Assembly: GCA_032718475.1 (NCBI GenBank)
Contig: JAUCBJ010007529.1
Coordinates: forward strand, 1-42,325
Length of the DNA stretch: 42,325 nucleotides
Origin: Nemertoderma westbladi
Lineage: Eukaryota; Xenacoelomorpha; Nemertodermatida; Nemertodermatidae
Direction of reading: 5' to 3'
The notes below the pieces were generated by a model. The model did not search any database. It was given only the letters and a program-made list of their open reading frames with translations, and was not told the DNA's origin. The position numbers were made by a program, and so were the translations under genes. Position 1 is the first letter of the stretch; each line of letters opens with the position of its first letter. This document shows positions 33,285-42,325 of this stretch, piece after piece.

Positions 33285-36200
33285 GCGAGTCTAAATAAAT
33301 TAATTGTGTTACCTACTACATAAATTTATTAAGTCCCAATCATTCCAAAGTAATAGGACTATACAAAGTAACAAGTGCTTTTTAGGTGCAAAAAGCCGAG
33401 ATTTTAACATTCGGTATTTCGTACAGGTTTGAAATATAAATGAAAATGAAAAATAAATGAAAACAAATCCTATGAGCCTAATTGTATTCCTTCTGATCCG
33501 ATATATATTTAGGGCAAAATTTACAAATGTCGTTTATTGTTTTGATTACACCCACCTGACTATAAGTTGCTCCTTTACTAACATGAATATTGCTAAAAAA
33601 TAATTTAATGTCCAAAACCTGAAAAGTAATCTTTAAGGTCAGAAAAGTCGAATTTGGTGTCGAGGATTATTATATCGCAAAACTGTATGCTTCTACTGTT
33701 TTTAGGACAGTAGCTACATACAGTGTGTAGTCTATTAGTATATGTGTCATCTAAAAGTGCAGGGGGGTGTGTTGGGGTGTGTGTACCCTTATATACAGTA
33801 TGTACACATGCGTGACTCCGATGATGCCGCTTAGGTTCATAGTAATTTATATACTGATCTTGTTATATCTGGACAATGTGTACATCTTATATTGTTGGGC
33901 ATTCCATCATCTTCGGACAATGATCTCTAATAAGGGCACCCTTTTACAGCTTTGGATTAGTACAGATATCTGGATATGAGTAATGTGTAACTGTCGATTA
34001 GATTAACCAGATGTTGGTGATATTCGTGTATTTTATTGATGATTGTATTTGGTTGATATTCAACAAGAGATACACTCAGGAATCGTGGTACGATTTCGAA
34101 CTCTTACCACCCGACGACATCTACTCACAAAATGAGAATCTGCAAGATTATAAATCCAAGTAAATTGTGCAGTTTTAGTGACACTTGTAAAACTTACATA
34201 GTCATAGCATAGCCTACATAGTCGTTTAACCCTATTACCACTACTGAGGGGGGGGGGGGGGGGAGAATCGGCCCCTTCCTAGTTTTTAATTGCTGTATCT
34301 ATGCAACCACATTATGTACCAGCCCAATTTTTTACGAGAATTTGTCAAATTTAATGGCACATCTTTTGCAAAAAACGGCGTTGCAATTAGATTTCTACTT
34401 TTCGATGTGGGTGCCACCCCAAAATTTGGTCCCAGCAAAATTTTTTTTTTAATTTTCGAATTTTAAAATGTCATTTGTGAGTATGTAATTCTTTATGTTG
34501 GGGCTTTTTTATTGTTTCTGATTCGCACTCTACTACTCTATATAAGTATGTAAGTGAAGTGGTACGTCATTTTTAATTCCTCCCTAATTTTGGTGCACCA
34601 AAAATGCCGAACCACTAAGTCTTCAGGGTTCTATAATACTTTCAATATTGTTTCATAGGTCCAGAAAACCTATAAATGTGCGTTGAAATCTCAACTTTGG
34701 TTTATTTTCCGAATCTCGTATTTTTCTATATTTGAAGTGCCATGCCCACTTCTTAGGTGCACGAAAAATAGCATCCAGTTCAATTTTCAGAAATGGAATA
34801 TAATCACATTCGATTCAGCGTAGTGGAAAACCTACTAACTCTAGCCAACAATGCCAAACTATTAGTTTTTAGAATATAAAAAAAATTTATATTTGTCCTG
34901 GATCTACTTCTATTTTTCATGAAAATTATTATACCCACATTATGAAATTTTCATTTTTTTGGATTTGAAAATGTTCCTCGATAGTGTTTTCGCCAACAAC
35001 CCAAATTTCGTAGGATTTCATTGGATGATTACAAAAATACAGGGGGGGGGGGCGAATCGGCCCCTCGCCGGTGCTGCTAATGGTCTAAACACCCCAGTGG
35101 TAATATGGTTAAGATTATTAAGTATTTAGTTTGGCTATGGAGAGATATTTGTCTCTTTTGGTCATTCTTATTTGTAGGGTTGTGGACCCTACTACACCTG
35201 TACGTACAATATGAATTTATGCGATTAATAAATTAAAAATGACCGAAAAAAAAATATATTGTTTAGCTATATCGTTACGTGATTGATACAATTCCATACC
35301 GATCGATCTGAACAAGAACATGAATCTGAATGAATAATGAATAATACTGAAAACGCAAATACCGATTATTTAGCCTACAGTACCTCTTAATTCTGATACA
35401 GCTGAGTTTGCGTAACCTACTGCAGTTCTGTTGATATGTGTTTTCTTACCGGTCAATTTGTGACAAATATTTTCACTCATTTAGGGTGAAACAAAAGGGT
35501 GAAGAGGAACGAAAGAACGTAAAACGACCCGAAGAGAAGCCGTACTTCCCCTACGTCTGGAACAGTTTGCTTCCGTACCTGAGTACCCACACCGTGGACT
35601 ACGCCGTCGAGCGGCCGTTCAGCGAACTCGGCCAGTTTTGTTCCAGAAGAACCGCCATCAATATTACAGACCCAGAGGTAAGTATGTTAGATTGTTAGTT
35701 AGTCTGTAAAATATATTGTGGCATTTCTGTTAAACAGCAATGCATTGAGGATTAGTAGCTTAGAGTAAGTCACAGAATCAGTACTGATATAGTTATATAC
35801 TATATAGTTATATTATGATGCTGAAATAGTATATTAACTTATTTAAATCTTGGAAATTATTAAAAAATAAAGGAAAAACTACAGTTAGAAGTATTGTGGT
35901 ATGATACGTGAAAATTTATGGAGTTTAGAGTATGTTTTGTTCGTAAAAAGGCATGAAGTATAGTTCATCTAGTACAAGCTAATTAAATAAAGTTACCGGT
36001 GGAAGTATGAAACACAAAACACCGGAGGAGGAAACCCGAAGATACTTTCCCTCGACTGTTACCTATATAGCAGGGAGGGCGCCACTCTAACTCCCAGGGG
36101 TGAGCACTCAATAACTCACAAATTATAACAAAATTAGGATAAATAAATCCGGCCCTGCAAATATACAAAACACAATAAATTCATTTGTGATGGCTGGGTT

Positions 36201-38165
36201 TATTTATAAGTAACAATAATCTAAATAATACAATTAATTAGTTTGCATCAAAACAAGTATTTCGTAAACAACCATACCGGTAATATTATATTTCAACGAT
36301 AAAATGTCCTAACTAATAGAATACATATCGAATAATACAATATACTAAGTAGCAATAGGGCCTACAATGTTGATACGGTCGACGGTATATGTAGTGAAAA
36401 TATTTGCAACAATACCAAATAGTTAGAGGCAGGTAGAGTCTCGGGAGCTTCGAGACCCTGACAAAACGAGCACCCCAGCGTTCGGGCGCCCGAGCCCCAG
36501 CTCCCGAGAAACCAAGACTCTTCGTATGCTCGAGAGCTCGGGAGCTGCGAGACACCGGCTCCAGTAAGGTTTTTTGCTGGATTTCCACTACTTATTGTGC
36601 TAGTACGGAGTGTTACCATCACCCCTTCTTTATTAAGATGTTATAAGGACATGCATAGAACATCAACCACAAGTTGATATAATAAACTGAATGATGAAGT
36701 TACTGTAAATGATATCAATCCCATTCTTATCTGTGTTGCATATTTAAAATATTGTGAGTCTTTTGTAATTGTGGTATTTGTACCTGGTGTCCTCAGCAAT
36801 AAAAAAGCACAGCAAATACTGAAATAGAGCAACACCACTGCTGCAAGAAAAGTCACACCTTTAATAATCTACTCAACTTGTTTGATTTTCAGATCCCGGA
36901 TAACTAGTTCATCTAGTTCATGGCAGATTATGCACATTTTGAACTCTCCCTTTTATACTTGACAACGCGTCCACCTGTCCACAACACCTTTCTTAAATAT
37001 ATGTTCATGGAGTTGGCAAATATCATTGTTACCATGGATTATTTTGATCAAATCCTTTTTCTCATTGAATATTAATGATTTCTAGTCTATATGTAAACTA
37101 TGTCTACTTTTAGTCTTATCTGATCTCTCTATTAGATCACATATCCCTCCTGCATTTCTTAAATTTGTTTTAGTTTCTAAATGACCCCAATGAATCTGAA
37201 CAAAATAAGAATAAACGTTTACCAAATCTAACAGGTTACAATTTTCTGTATAGGCTAAGTTAAATAATTAAATATTACAATATAGGTGAGTTGGAAGATG
37301 GATAACATGCTGTATATGATTGACTACGAGACATTCCACAGACCTGCGGATCGAGGGGAGGGAGAAGAGGAAGGGGAGGACACTGGAGAAACTGAAACAA
37401 AGGAAGAAGTAAAAGAGAAGAAAGAAGAAAAGCCAAAAGATGATGATAAAGATAAAGATAAGGAGAAGGGTGAGGGTGATGATGAGGATGAGGGTGAGGG
37501 CGATGGTGACGATAAAGAATACACAGATTATCGGTTGCCAAGGTTAGTGAATGGCTCAGTACAGAATACTGATTGCCAAAATAGGCAGAATTTCTGGAAA
37601 TATTGGCATAGCCTCTGACTTACACAAATAAAACACTGTCAGTAAACTCTTTCATACTCTAGAATAGAGTTGTGGATATTATCAGTATTAAGTGGGATAG
37701 AGCCGCCACAAATAAATAAAAATTTTAATATTTTCAATTACCGACTTTTATATTATTATTTATTGCAGAATTAGAAACCACATAATTATTATAGATAAGT
37801 ATTATAGGACCGTACTATATATCATCAAAGGACTAAAGCTACACAATTTATTCATTAAATTTTTTAGGTTTCCGAAATTAGCAGTTACTAAACCAAAAGT
37901 GGGGAAGAACAAGCGAGAACTGGATTGGACCGATGTGGCTCAACTGAGACAAGAAATCGCAGAGAATTACGGAGAAGGGAGTAAAGCTAAACAGAGTAAA
38001 GACTATTCCTTTGCAAAAAAAGATTGGCAAGAGATGGAATTCGACGAACTGAAACGTTGTGGTGCTCCATCTAGGAGTCAGTTTAAACAGAGCTGCTTGG
38101 TATACTTAGGGAACACCAAAGGTGGCAAGAAAGCGGTCAATGAACTGGTTGAGACTTTGGACTAA
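33157..38165 (+). CDS. Four-exon gene for an unrecognised 291-residue charged protein
   Basis: Coding exons are 33157-33284, 35485-35677, 37286-37542 and 37868-38165, in total 876 nt including TAA. Frames join without a stop at every junction: phases 2, 0 and 2. Donors are AAAAG|GCGAGT (GC type), CAGAG|GTAAGT and CCAAG|GTTAGT; acceptors are CATTTAG, AATATAG and TTTTTAG. The protein has an N-terminal Lys/Glu/Gln-rich tail, a well-conserved-looking aromatic block PYFPYVWNSLLPYLSTHTVDY, a block around MDNMLYMIDYETFHRP, an Asp/Glu/Lys-rich low-complexity stretch of ~65 residues, then a more ordered C-terminal ~95 residues (ELDWTDVAQLRQEIAENYG, CLVYLGNTKGGKKAVNEL). It has no signal peptide or membrane segment. 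I recognise no family. It probably acts inside the cell, but that is inference. Confidence 0.82.
33285..35484 (+). other. Intron 1, probable GC-AG intron
   Basis: Starts GCGAGT after AAAAG, the known consensus of GC donors, and ends TTTCACTCATTTAG. Using the nearby GT (CGA|GTCTAA) would put a TGA six codons into exon 2. The intron contains the TTAA-flanked element at 34230-35108. Confidence 0.7.
34230..35108. mobile_element. TTAA-flanked inverted-repeat element (piggyBac-like MITE)
   Basis: The left end CCCTATTACCACT and the reverse complement of the right end, CCATATTACCACT, match at 12 of 13 positions. Both are directly flanked by TTAA (34226-34229 and 35109-35112), the target duplication typical of piggyBac. 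The ends bear G runs followed by GAATCGGCCCCT in direct orientation (about 34265 and 35054). The interior carries ~160-bp degenerate repeats related, in inverse orientation, to those around 21573 and 26482. It encodes no transposase. Confidence 0.72.
35485..35677 (+). CDS. Exon 2 of the four-exon gene
   Basis: Carries the aromatic block PYFPYVWNSLLPYLSTHTVDY and the Cys-containing ELGQFCSRRTAIN. Its codons are richer in G and C than the flanking introns. It is bounded by TTTAG and GAG|GTAAGT. Confidence 0.85.
36430..36562. other. GC-rich inverted-repeat patch inside intron 2
   Basis: TCTCGGGAGCTTCGAGAC and CTCGGGAGCTGCGAGAC are repeated about 105 nt apart, and CAGCTCCCGAGA lies between them in opposite orientation, so the patch can fold. 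It is strikingly GC-rich against its AT-rich surroundings. Confidence 0.65.
36563..36665 (-). mobile_element. Small LINE fragment (family L), minus strand
   Basis: GGCTCCAGTAAGG, TTGCTGGATTTCC and AAGGACATGCATAGAACATCAACCAC resemble, in shuffled spacing, 30790-30895 of the longest LINE copy (GGACATGCGTAGAACATAGTC). Short and decayed. Confidence 0.5.
37286..37542 (+). CDS. Exon 3 of the four-exon gene
   Basis: Encodes VSWKMDNMLYMIDYETFHRP, then a long acidic and lysine-rich low-complexity stretch, then EYTDYRLPR. It is purine-rich on the coding strand. It ends CCAAG|GTTAGT; antisense open frames here are shadows. Confidence 0.82.
37868..38165 (+). CDS. Exon 4 of the four-exon gene
   Basis: Begins after TTTTTTAG in phase 2 and encodes the basic, well-structured C-terminus ending ELVETLD, stop at 38163-38165. 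An AATAAA signal occurs at 38771-38776; other candidates closer to the stop are not clear. Confidence 0.85.
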
Positions 38166-39190
38166 CTATGAAGTGACAGACAAAACAATTTATGTATGAA
38201 AGTAGTTTCGAGCCTCAAATCTTTTCACACTTAAAATAATGATTGGCTTTGTTGAATATTATATTGTTATTGTTTATTGCTATAATTATATTATAATTTA
38301 ATTATCATGAATGAATACTTTCTAACTGTAATGAAATACTAAAAGATCCTACTACGATATTAGGAAAGATACATAGAGTAGCAACATTGTTTATATAATA
38401 CACATTTGGCACGAAAGTACATAATCGGCTAATAACTCCTAACCAAGGATGTTTAATTTATCTGGAAACTGGAAGTTTCTTCCAGAAAAAGGATCGACTG
38501 CTCAAATTTATCGTCCCTGATGTGTATCCGCGGGTCCCGGTCAGCTGCCAGAGGACCAGTGCAGTGAGTGTCGCTGTCGACAGATCGAATGCGGACATGG
38601 ATCCATGGCTGTTTGCGCGAGGAACCATTATAGATGAGCTACTGGTACTGGTACTGCAGTAACTAGCAGTAAATATTCATGTTTTTATCATTGCTAGGAG
38701 GTAGGGGATAAGGAATGTAATATGTCAGATGGTGTTACGTTTTACTGTAAACTTATGAAGAATACTTGATAATAAATTGCTTGCAATTAAAGTAAAACCT
38801 CTTGCTCAGTTTCAATTTCCTGCCGCAGGCAGCCCTTTTCTATTCATCTTATATTTAGCCGAGAATAAATGGCGGCACAATGAATATACTGCCATTATTG
38901 TGGACGATTCATAATTTGGGATTCCTAACCACGCACCAGGCAGCCGGTTCTCAATGCCCACTCTCATTGGGGGGAGGAAACATGCTCGAAGTGAACATAA
39001 ATAGAGAGCAATCATGAAATTTCGCCGAGGTGGTAAATTTGCAAATGCAGACAAATTCTAACATAATAGGCAACGGGATTAATTACCAACTCATGATACA
39101 CCCATAATATTTGAAATTATGCTTAAACAACTTCATATTTTACTAAACACACAACGCATTCACCAATCATAGTTTAAATGATTCATTCTC
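38166..39190. other. 3' flank and intergenic DNA
   Basis: Contains the likely 3' UTR. A ~70-codon plus-strand open stretch (about 38441-38661, including FIVPDVYPRVPVSCQRTSA) has coding-like composition but no start, splice sites or family I recognise. Confidence 0.35.
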
Positions 39191-39194
39191 AACA

Positions 39195-39985
39195 GAAAAT
39201 TGTGAGGCAGTCGTATAAATTGATGCGACAAACCCTTTCAATGTCCTCAATCGTGAAGCCGCAATTCACAACATTAAAATGACTTGTCCATCACCACATT
39301 CCACTGTAGTGAACTGCGCTGCCATCGCGTCTGGTTTGTGGCTGGATACAGAGAGGACTCCACAGAGGGTTCAAGTCAAGGTGATCCTGTAGCGATGCAA
39401 ATGTTTGCTGTGGGACTAACACAGCTGGTTGACAAACATGAGGTTGAGAGAATTGTTTACCAGAAGCGGTTTGCAGATGATGGCAATGCTGCGGGTTCAC
39501 TTGTTGAGCTGTACAGGTTTTGGGATGTGGCAGTGATGAAGGGACCACTGTATGGGTATTGCCCATCAAAATGCCCTTTAACAGGGAAACCGAATAAACT
39601 CAAAGAGGTAATTTCGGCAGGCACCAACATTGTCATAGACGCAGTAAACTTCTTTGGTGAGGTGATTGGATCGGATGAGTACTGGGAGGAACATGTCAGA
39701 GTTAATGTAGATGAGTTGGCATCGGAGGTTGACAGACTGACTGGTATTGTGCATATGCTGGTTTGGCGTTAAGTCTGTCCTGTCTGTATATGGCAATTTT
39801 TAGCACATGTTATTCCGGATACAAATGAACAGTTCAGCATACTAGAGAAACCAGTCTCTGTCACTCTCGATCGTTTAACTGGCAGACTGTCAATTACCCC
39901 AGAGGAACGTCTGTTGTTGTCATTGCCAGTACGAGCAGGTGGGTTGCGAATACCGCTTCCTTGTCGCACAGTTCGATAAGATATG
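39195..39985 (+). pseudogene. Decayed REL-type reverse transcriptase fragment
   Basis: Resembles the RT at 22112-25711 but is a different family and on the plus strand. Motif A IDATNPFNVLNREA (from about 39219) is in one frame; GSSQGDP and RFADDGNAAGSL with GPLYGY are in another (39284-39772). After its stop, DRLTGRLSITPEERLLLSLPVRAGGLRIP (to about 39950) matches the thumb region PVREGGLAI of the intact element. At least two frame changes are needed. No protease or nuclease portion is found nearby, so it is a truncated remnant. Confidence 0.82.
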
Positions 39986-41074
39986 GCCGCCACAAGGCAG
40001 ATGCGGATACAGGTCTCTTTGATTTTGTACGTAATTGATTAATGTTTGAAATCCTCGAATTTAGCAGCCGGGATATGCCATCGTCTTACATGTGAATTCA
40101 GTTTATAACTGCAGATTTGTGTACTGATTTATGCTTCTTGGTTGGTCTAATCTGCCGTAGCAGTGACATAAGTGTGTGAGGAAGAATGAATGGATAAAAC
40201 CTTGAACCTCTCCTAACAGAACCATGTAATGTACTATTCCATTTGTAATATTGTTTACAAAAATGGGCGTCACTGGAATCTGTGTCTTTGTTCCTCAATA
40301 AACCAGCAAATGGCGAATGTGTGCTACAATGAGCTCCAAGTAGCTTTTATGCTATGCATTATAACTTTGAATGTCAATTATATCAGAGCTATAAAATGAT
40401 AATATCGTTGATAAATCATTGGGATGGGACAATTATTGCCGTTTGATCCGTCACAGAGATTAAGGAGGCTTTATACTAGCAGGCCAGTGGAAATCGATCA
40501 ACTTTGCTTGATTTACCCGGCCTAGTTGCCGAAACAACACGATACCATAAATTAATTTAGTATGCGTTCCATCCACTCTCGAAAACATTTATAATCGATC
40601 TTGTCTTGTTGTGATCTCATTATATTTTCATCATTGGTTAAAATACTATTGATTAAAACAATGTTTTCAATTTCAAGGCAATTCAATTTATCGAATTCGC
40701 AGAAATTGCACAGTAATTAAATGTACATACTTTAAATCAAGCGCGAATGAGCATCTCTGAAAGTGTGGGATACACTCATTATTTATTCAGAGATCTGCTA
40801 ATGACTTCCGAATACGAAAGGAAATTGTATTAAATATAATGTATTAAATAAAATATCAAAGGACATGTAACGGTATTATAACCATAACTGAAAGTAAATT
40901 TATGCCGGGTAGCAGTAGATACTGTGCAGTCCCTAACATGCTTTTACTGCAAAAGTCACAAGATTACTTGATTGTATATAGATCAGAACGCAGCGCATGG
41001 ATCATGGTATAGGATACAATGTTCACTTAATAAACGAGGCTTCCTACAATTTCTACTGTAAGAAACATATTGCA
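39986..41074. other. Intergenic, nothing recognised
   Basis: AT-rich DNA with no supported gene. Confidence 0.4.
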
Positions 41075-41880
41075 GCGAAAAGGCTGCACCAACCTGCACC
41101 GCGGATGAGACTTGACGGCACTATGACAATCAGGATCTGTAAAGATCGTAGGTGCAAGGGGCCCATTCTCGGATCTTAGTATGATATTTGAGGAATTATA
41201 AAAAAAAAGTAAAGACAGGCATCTCTGGGCGTTATATTTGTAGACTTCTTTAAAGCCTTCAATCAGTCTCTGATGACGTATATGCGGAATTCTTGCATTA
41301 TAGGGGATTCATGATGAAATAATTATATCACTCACAATGCGATGGTTCTACGACATCTGGGTCTACTCTTCTTATGTTCTCTATGGTGAAATACCATTAT
41401 CATTCATAATTTTGATTGATTATGTTCTACGCATGTCCTGAGTCAATCACAATGAAGATGAGGTGAATTTAACACCCCTTCTCCAACTCTCTGGATGGCA
41501 TATACACTACAATGCTACATCGGGTTCATTGTGTCAAGTACAATGAACACAACTCCAATCAGACCTATACAACCTTGGAAGTGTCTCATTAGTCCCCCCA
41601 AGCTTGGCAATTGAACGGAGCCTCCTCCCCTTAGCAGGACTTTCTCTTTTACCGTGAGTACCAGTCTATACACGATCCTGTGCTGGGGCGGCCCATCATG
41701 GCAAGAATAAGCTTTGTGGGAAGCCAGAGGCCCATTAATTTTTTTGAGACGCCTCTAAAAGGAAACTGAGAGGAGGATGAAAAACGTGATAATAGTGACT
41801 TGAGTAAGTTAATTACTGACGATATGGATAGTATGCACATAGGCAGTACCACACAGTACAGGGACTTACATCAATACAAT
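41075..41880 (+). pseudogene. Decayed LINE copy (family L), plus strand
   Basis: Highly diverged from the reverse complement of 29956-31230. Recognisable blocks are RQASLG-type, VDFFKAF near 41250, GGGTTCATTGTGTCAAGTACAATG at 41520-41545, CCCCCAAGCTTGG near 41600, and TTTGAGACGCCTC near 41740. Many frame changes, deletions and stops are present. No tail or target duplication was found. Confidence 0.72.
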
Positions 41881-41969
41881 GTCTTTGAAGTTAAAACTCC
41901 GGCAACTTTAGGAAAATAATTATAATTTCCATTGTCTTCTTATTTGTAGAAAAAAGTTCAATATTTTCG

Positions 41970-42197
41970 CCCATGTGAAGAATACTGGGTTTTCACTTTA
42001 CGGTCGAAATTTCATTGAAATTATATCAAGAATTTGTATTATTTTTTATTTCTCCTTTAAGGTTTTTATAGCACTCATTTCTTTCAACTTATCATCTGTA
42101 CAGATATTATTTTAATTCGTTTATTGTTTTGGTTAGACACAGTACAGCACTTCGGTAACCTGGGCTTTTAGTGAAAACCTGGCATTCTTCACATGGG
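41970..42197. repeat. 28-bp inverted repeat spaced by ~170 bp
   Basis: CCCATGTGAAGAATACTGGG(TTTTCACT) at 41970-41997 is matched in reverse complement by 42170-42197 with 24 of 28 identical. A third, shorter version (TATACTTCACATGTG) lies at about 42238-42252. It could be a short inverted-repeat element; no duplication is seen. Confidence 0.65.
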
Positions 42198-42325
42198 GGT
42201 AAACTGCAAAGTGAATTATAACAGCAGTAATCTGGTATACTTCACATGTGCCAATATTTTTCCGGTTATAAATTGTTTAATAAGGCTATTTATGGAATAA
42301 ATAAATATTATTACGATAACTTATA

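Noticed and set aside
37275-37541. Antisense frames opposite exon 3 (His/Pro- and Ser/Pro-rich)
   Set aside because: Arise from the purine-rich low-complexity coding strand of exon 3.
40997-41179. 60-codon plus-strand frame
   Set aside because: Its second half overlaps the decayed LINE in a non-LINE frame; no independent support.

Overview
This is a eukaryotic, almost certainly invertebrate animal, nuclear window. It is AT-rich, has spliced exons with consensus donors and acceptors, and is dominated by repeats: a kilobase-scale tandem array, a very long tetranucleotide array, two kinds of non-LTR retrotransposon and several short inverted-repeat elements. The species cannot be named from the sequence.

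Layout. (1) 1-14503: about 4.9 head-to-tail copies of a ~2.97 kb unit with no convincing protein gene. Each unit carries a tRNA-like block with an A box (minus strand), a 48-nt perfect-stem hairpin, and a GC-rich hairpin whose two arms change together in unit 3. (2) 14504-18004: unique AT-rich DNA, then a ~1.65 kb tetranucleotide array lying just downstream of a minus-strand first exon that encodes a signal peptide and ends in a consensus donor, so the array is probably intronic. (3) 18551-18650: a possible plus-strand internal exon coding for a hydrophobic segment. (4) 20253-20425 and 27413-27611: MITE-like inverted-repeat elements. (5) 21293-~27000: a degenerate array of ~163-bp monomers, possibly inside a TTAA-type element, interrupted by a nearly complete minus-strand retrotransposon (21941-26467) with a 14-bp target-site duplication. 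It encodes a Ulp1-type cysteine protease, zinc fingers, a reverse transcriptase and a restriction-like endonuclease, as in NeSL/Utopia-like elements. The protease is split by one -1 frame change. (6) 28097-32412: pieces of an APE-type LINE family with a (TAG)n tail; the longest copy (29956-32412) has a perfect 15-bp duplication and is broken. (7) 33157-38165: a plus-strand four-exon gene for a 291-residue, unrecognised, highly charged protein; its first intron is best explained as GC-AG and holds a TTAA-flanked inverted-repeat element. (8) 39195-41880: a decayed second restriction-endonuclease-type RT fragment and a decayed LINE copy. (9) 41970-42197: an inverted repeat.

The only gene read from start to stop is the four-exon gene at 33157-38165. 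The most noteworthy items are the protease-RT-endonuclease retroelement with its split protease, and the conserved, co-varying hairpins of the satellite.
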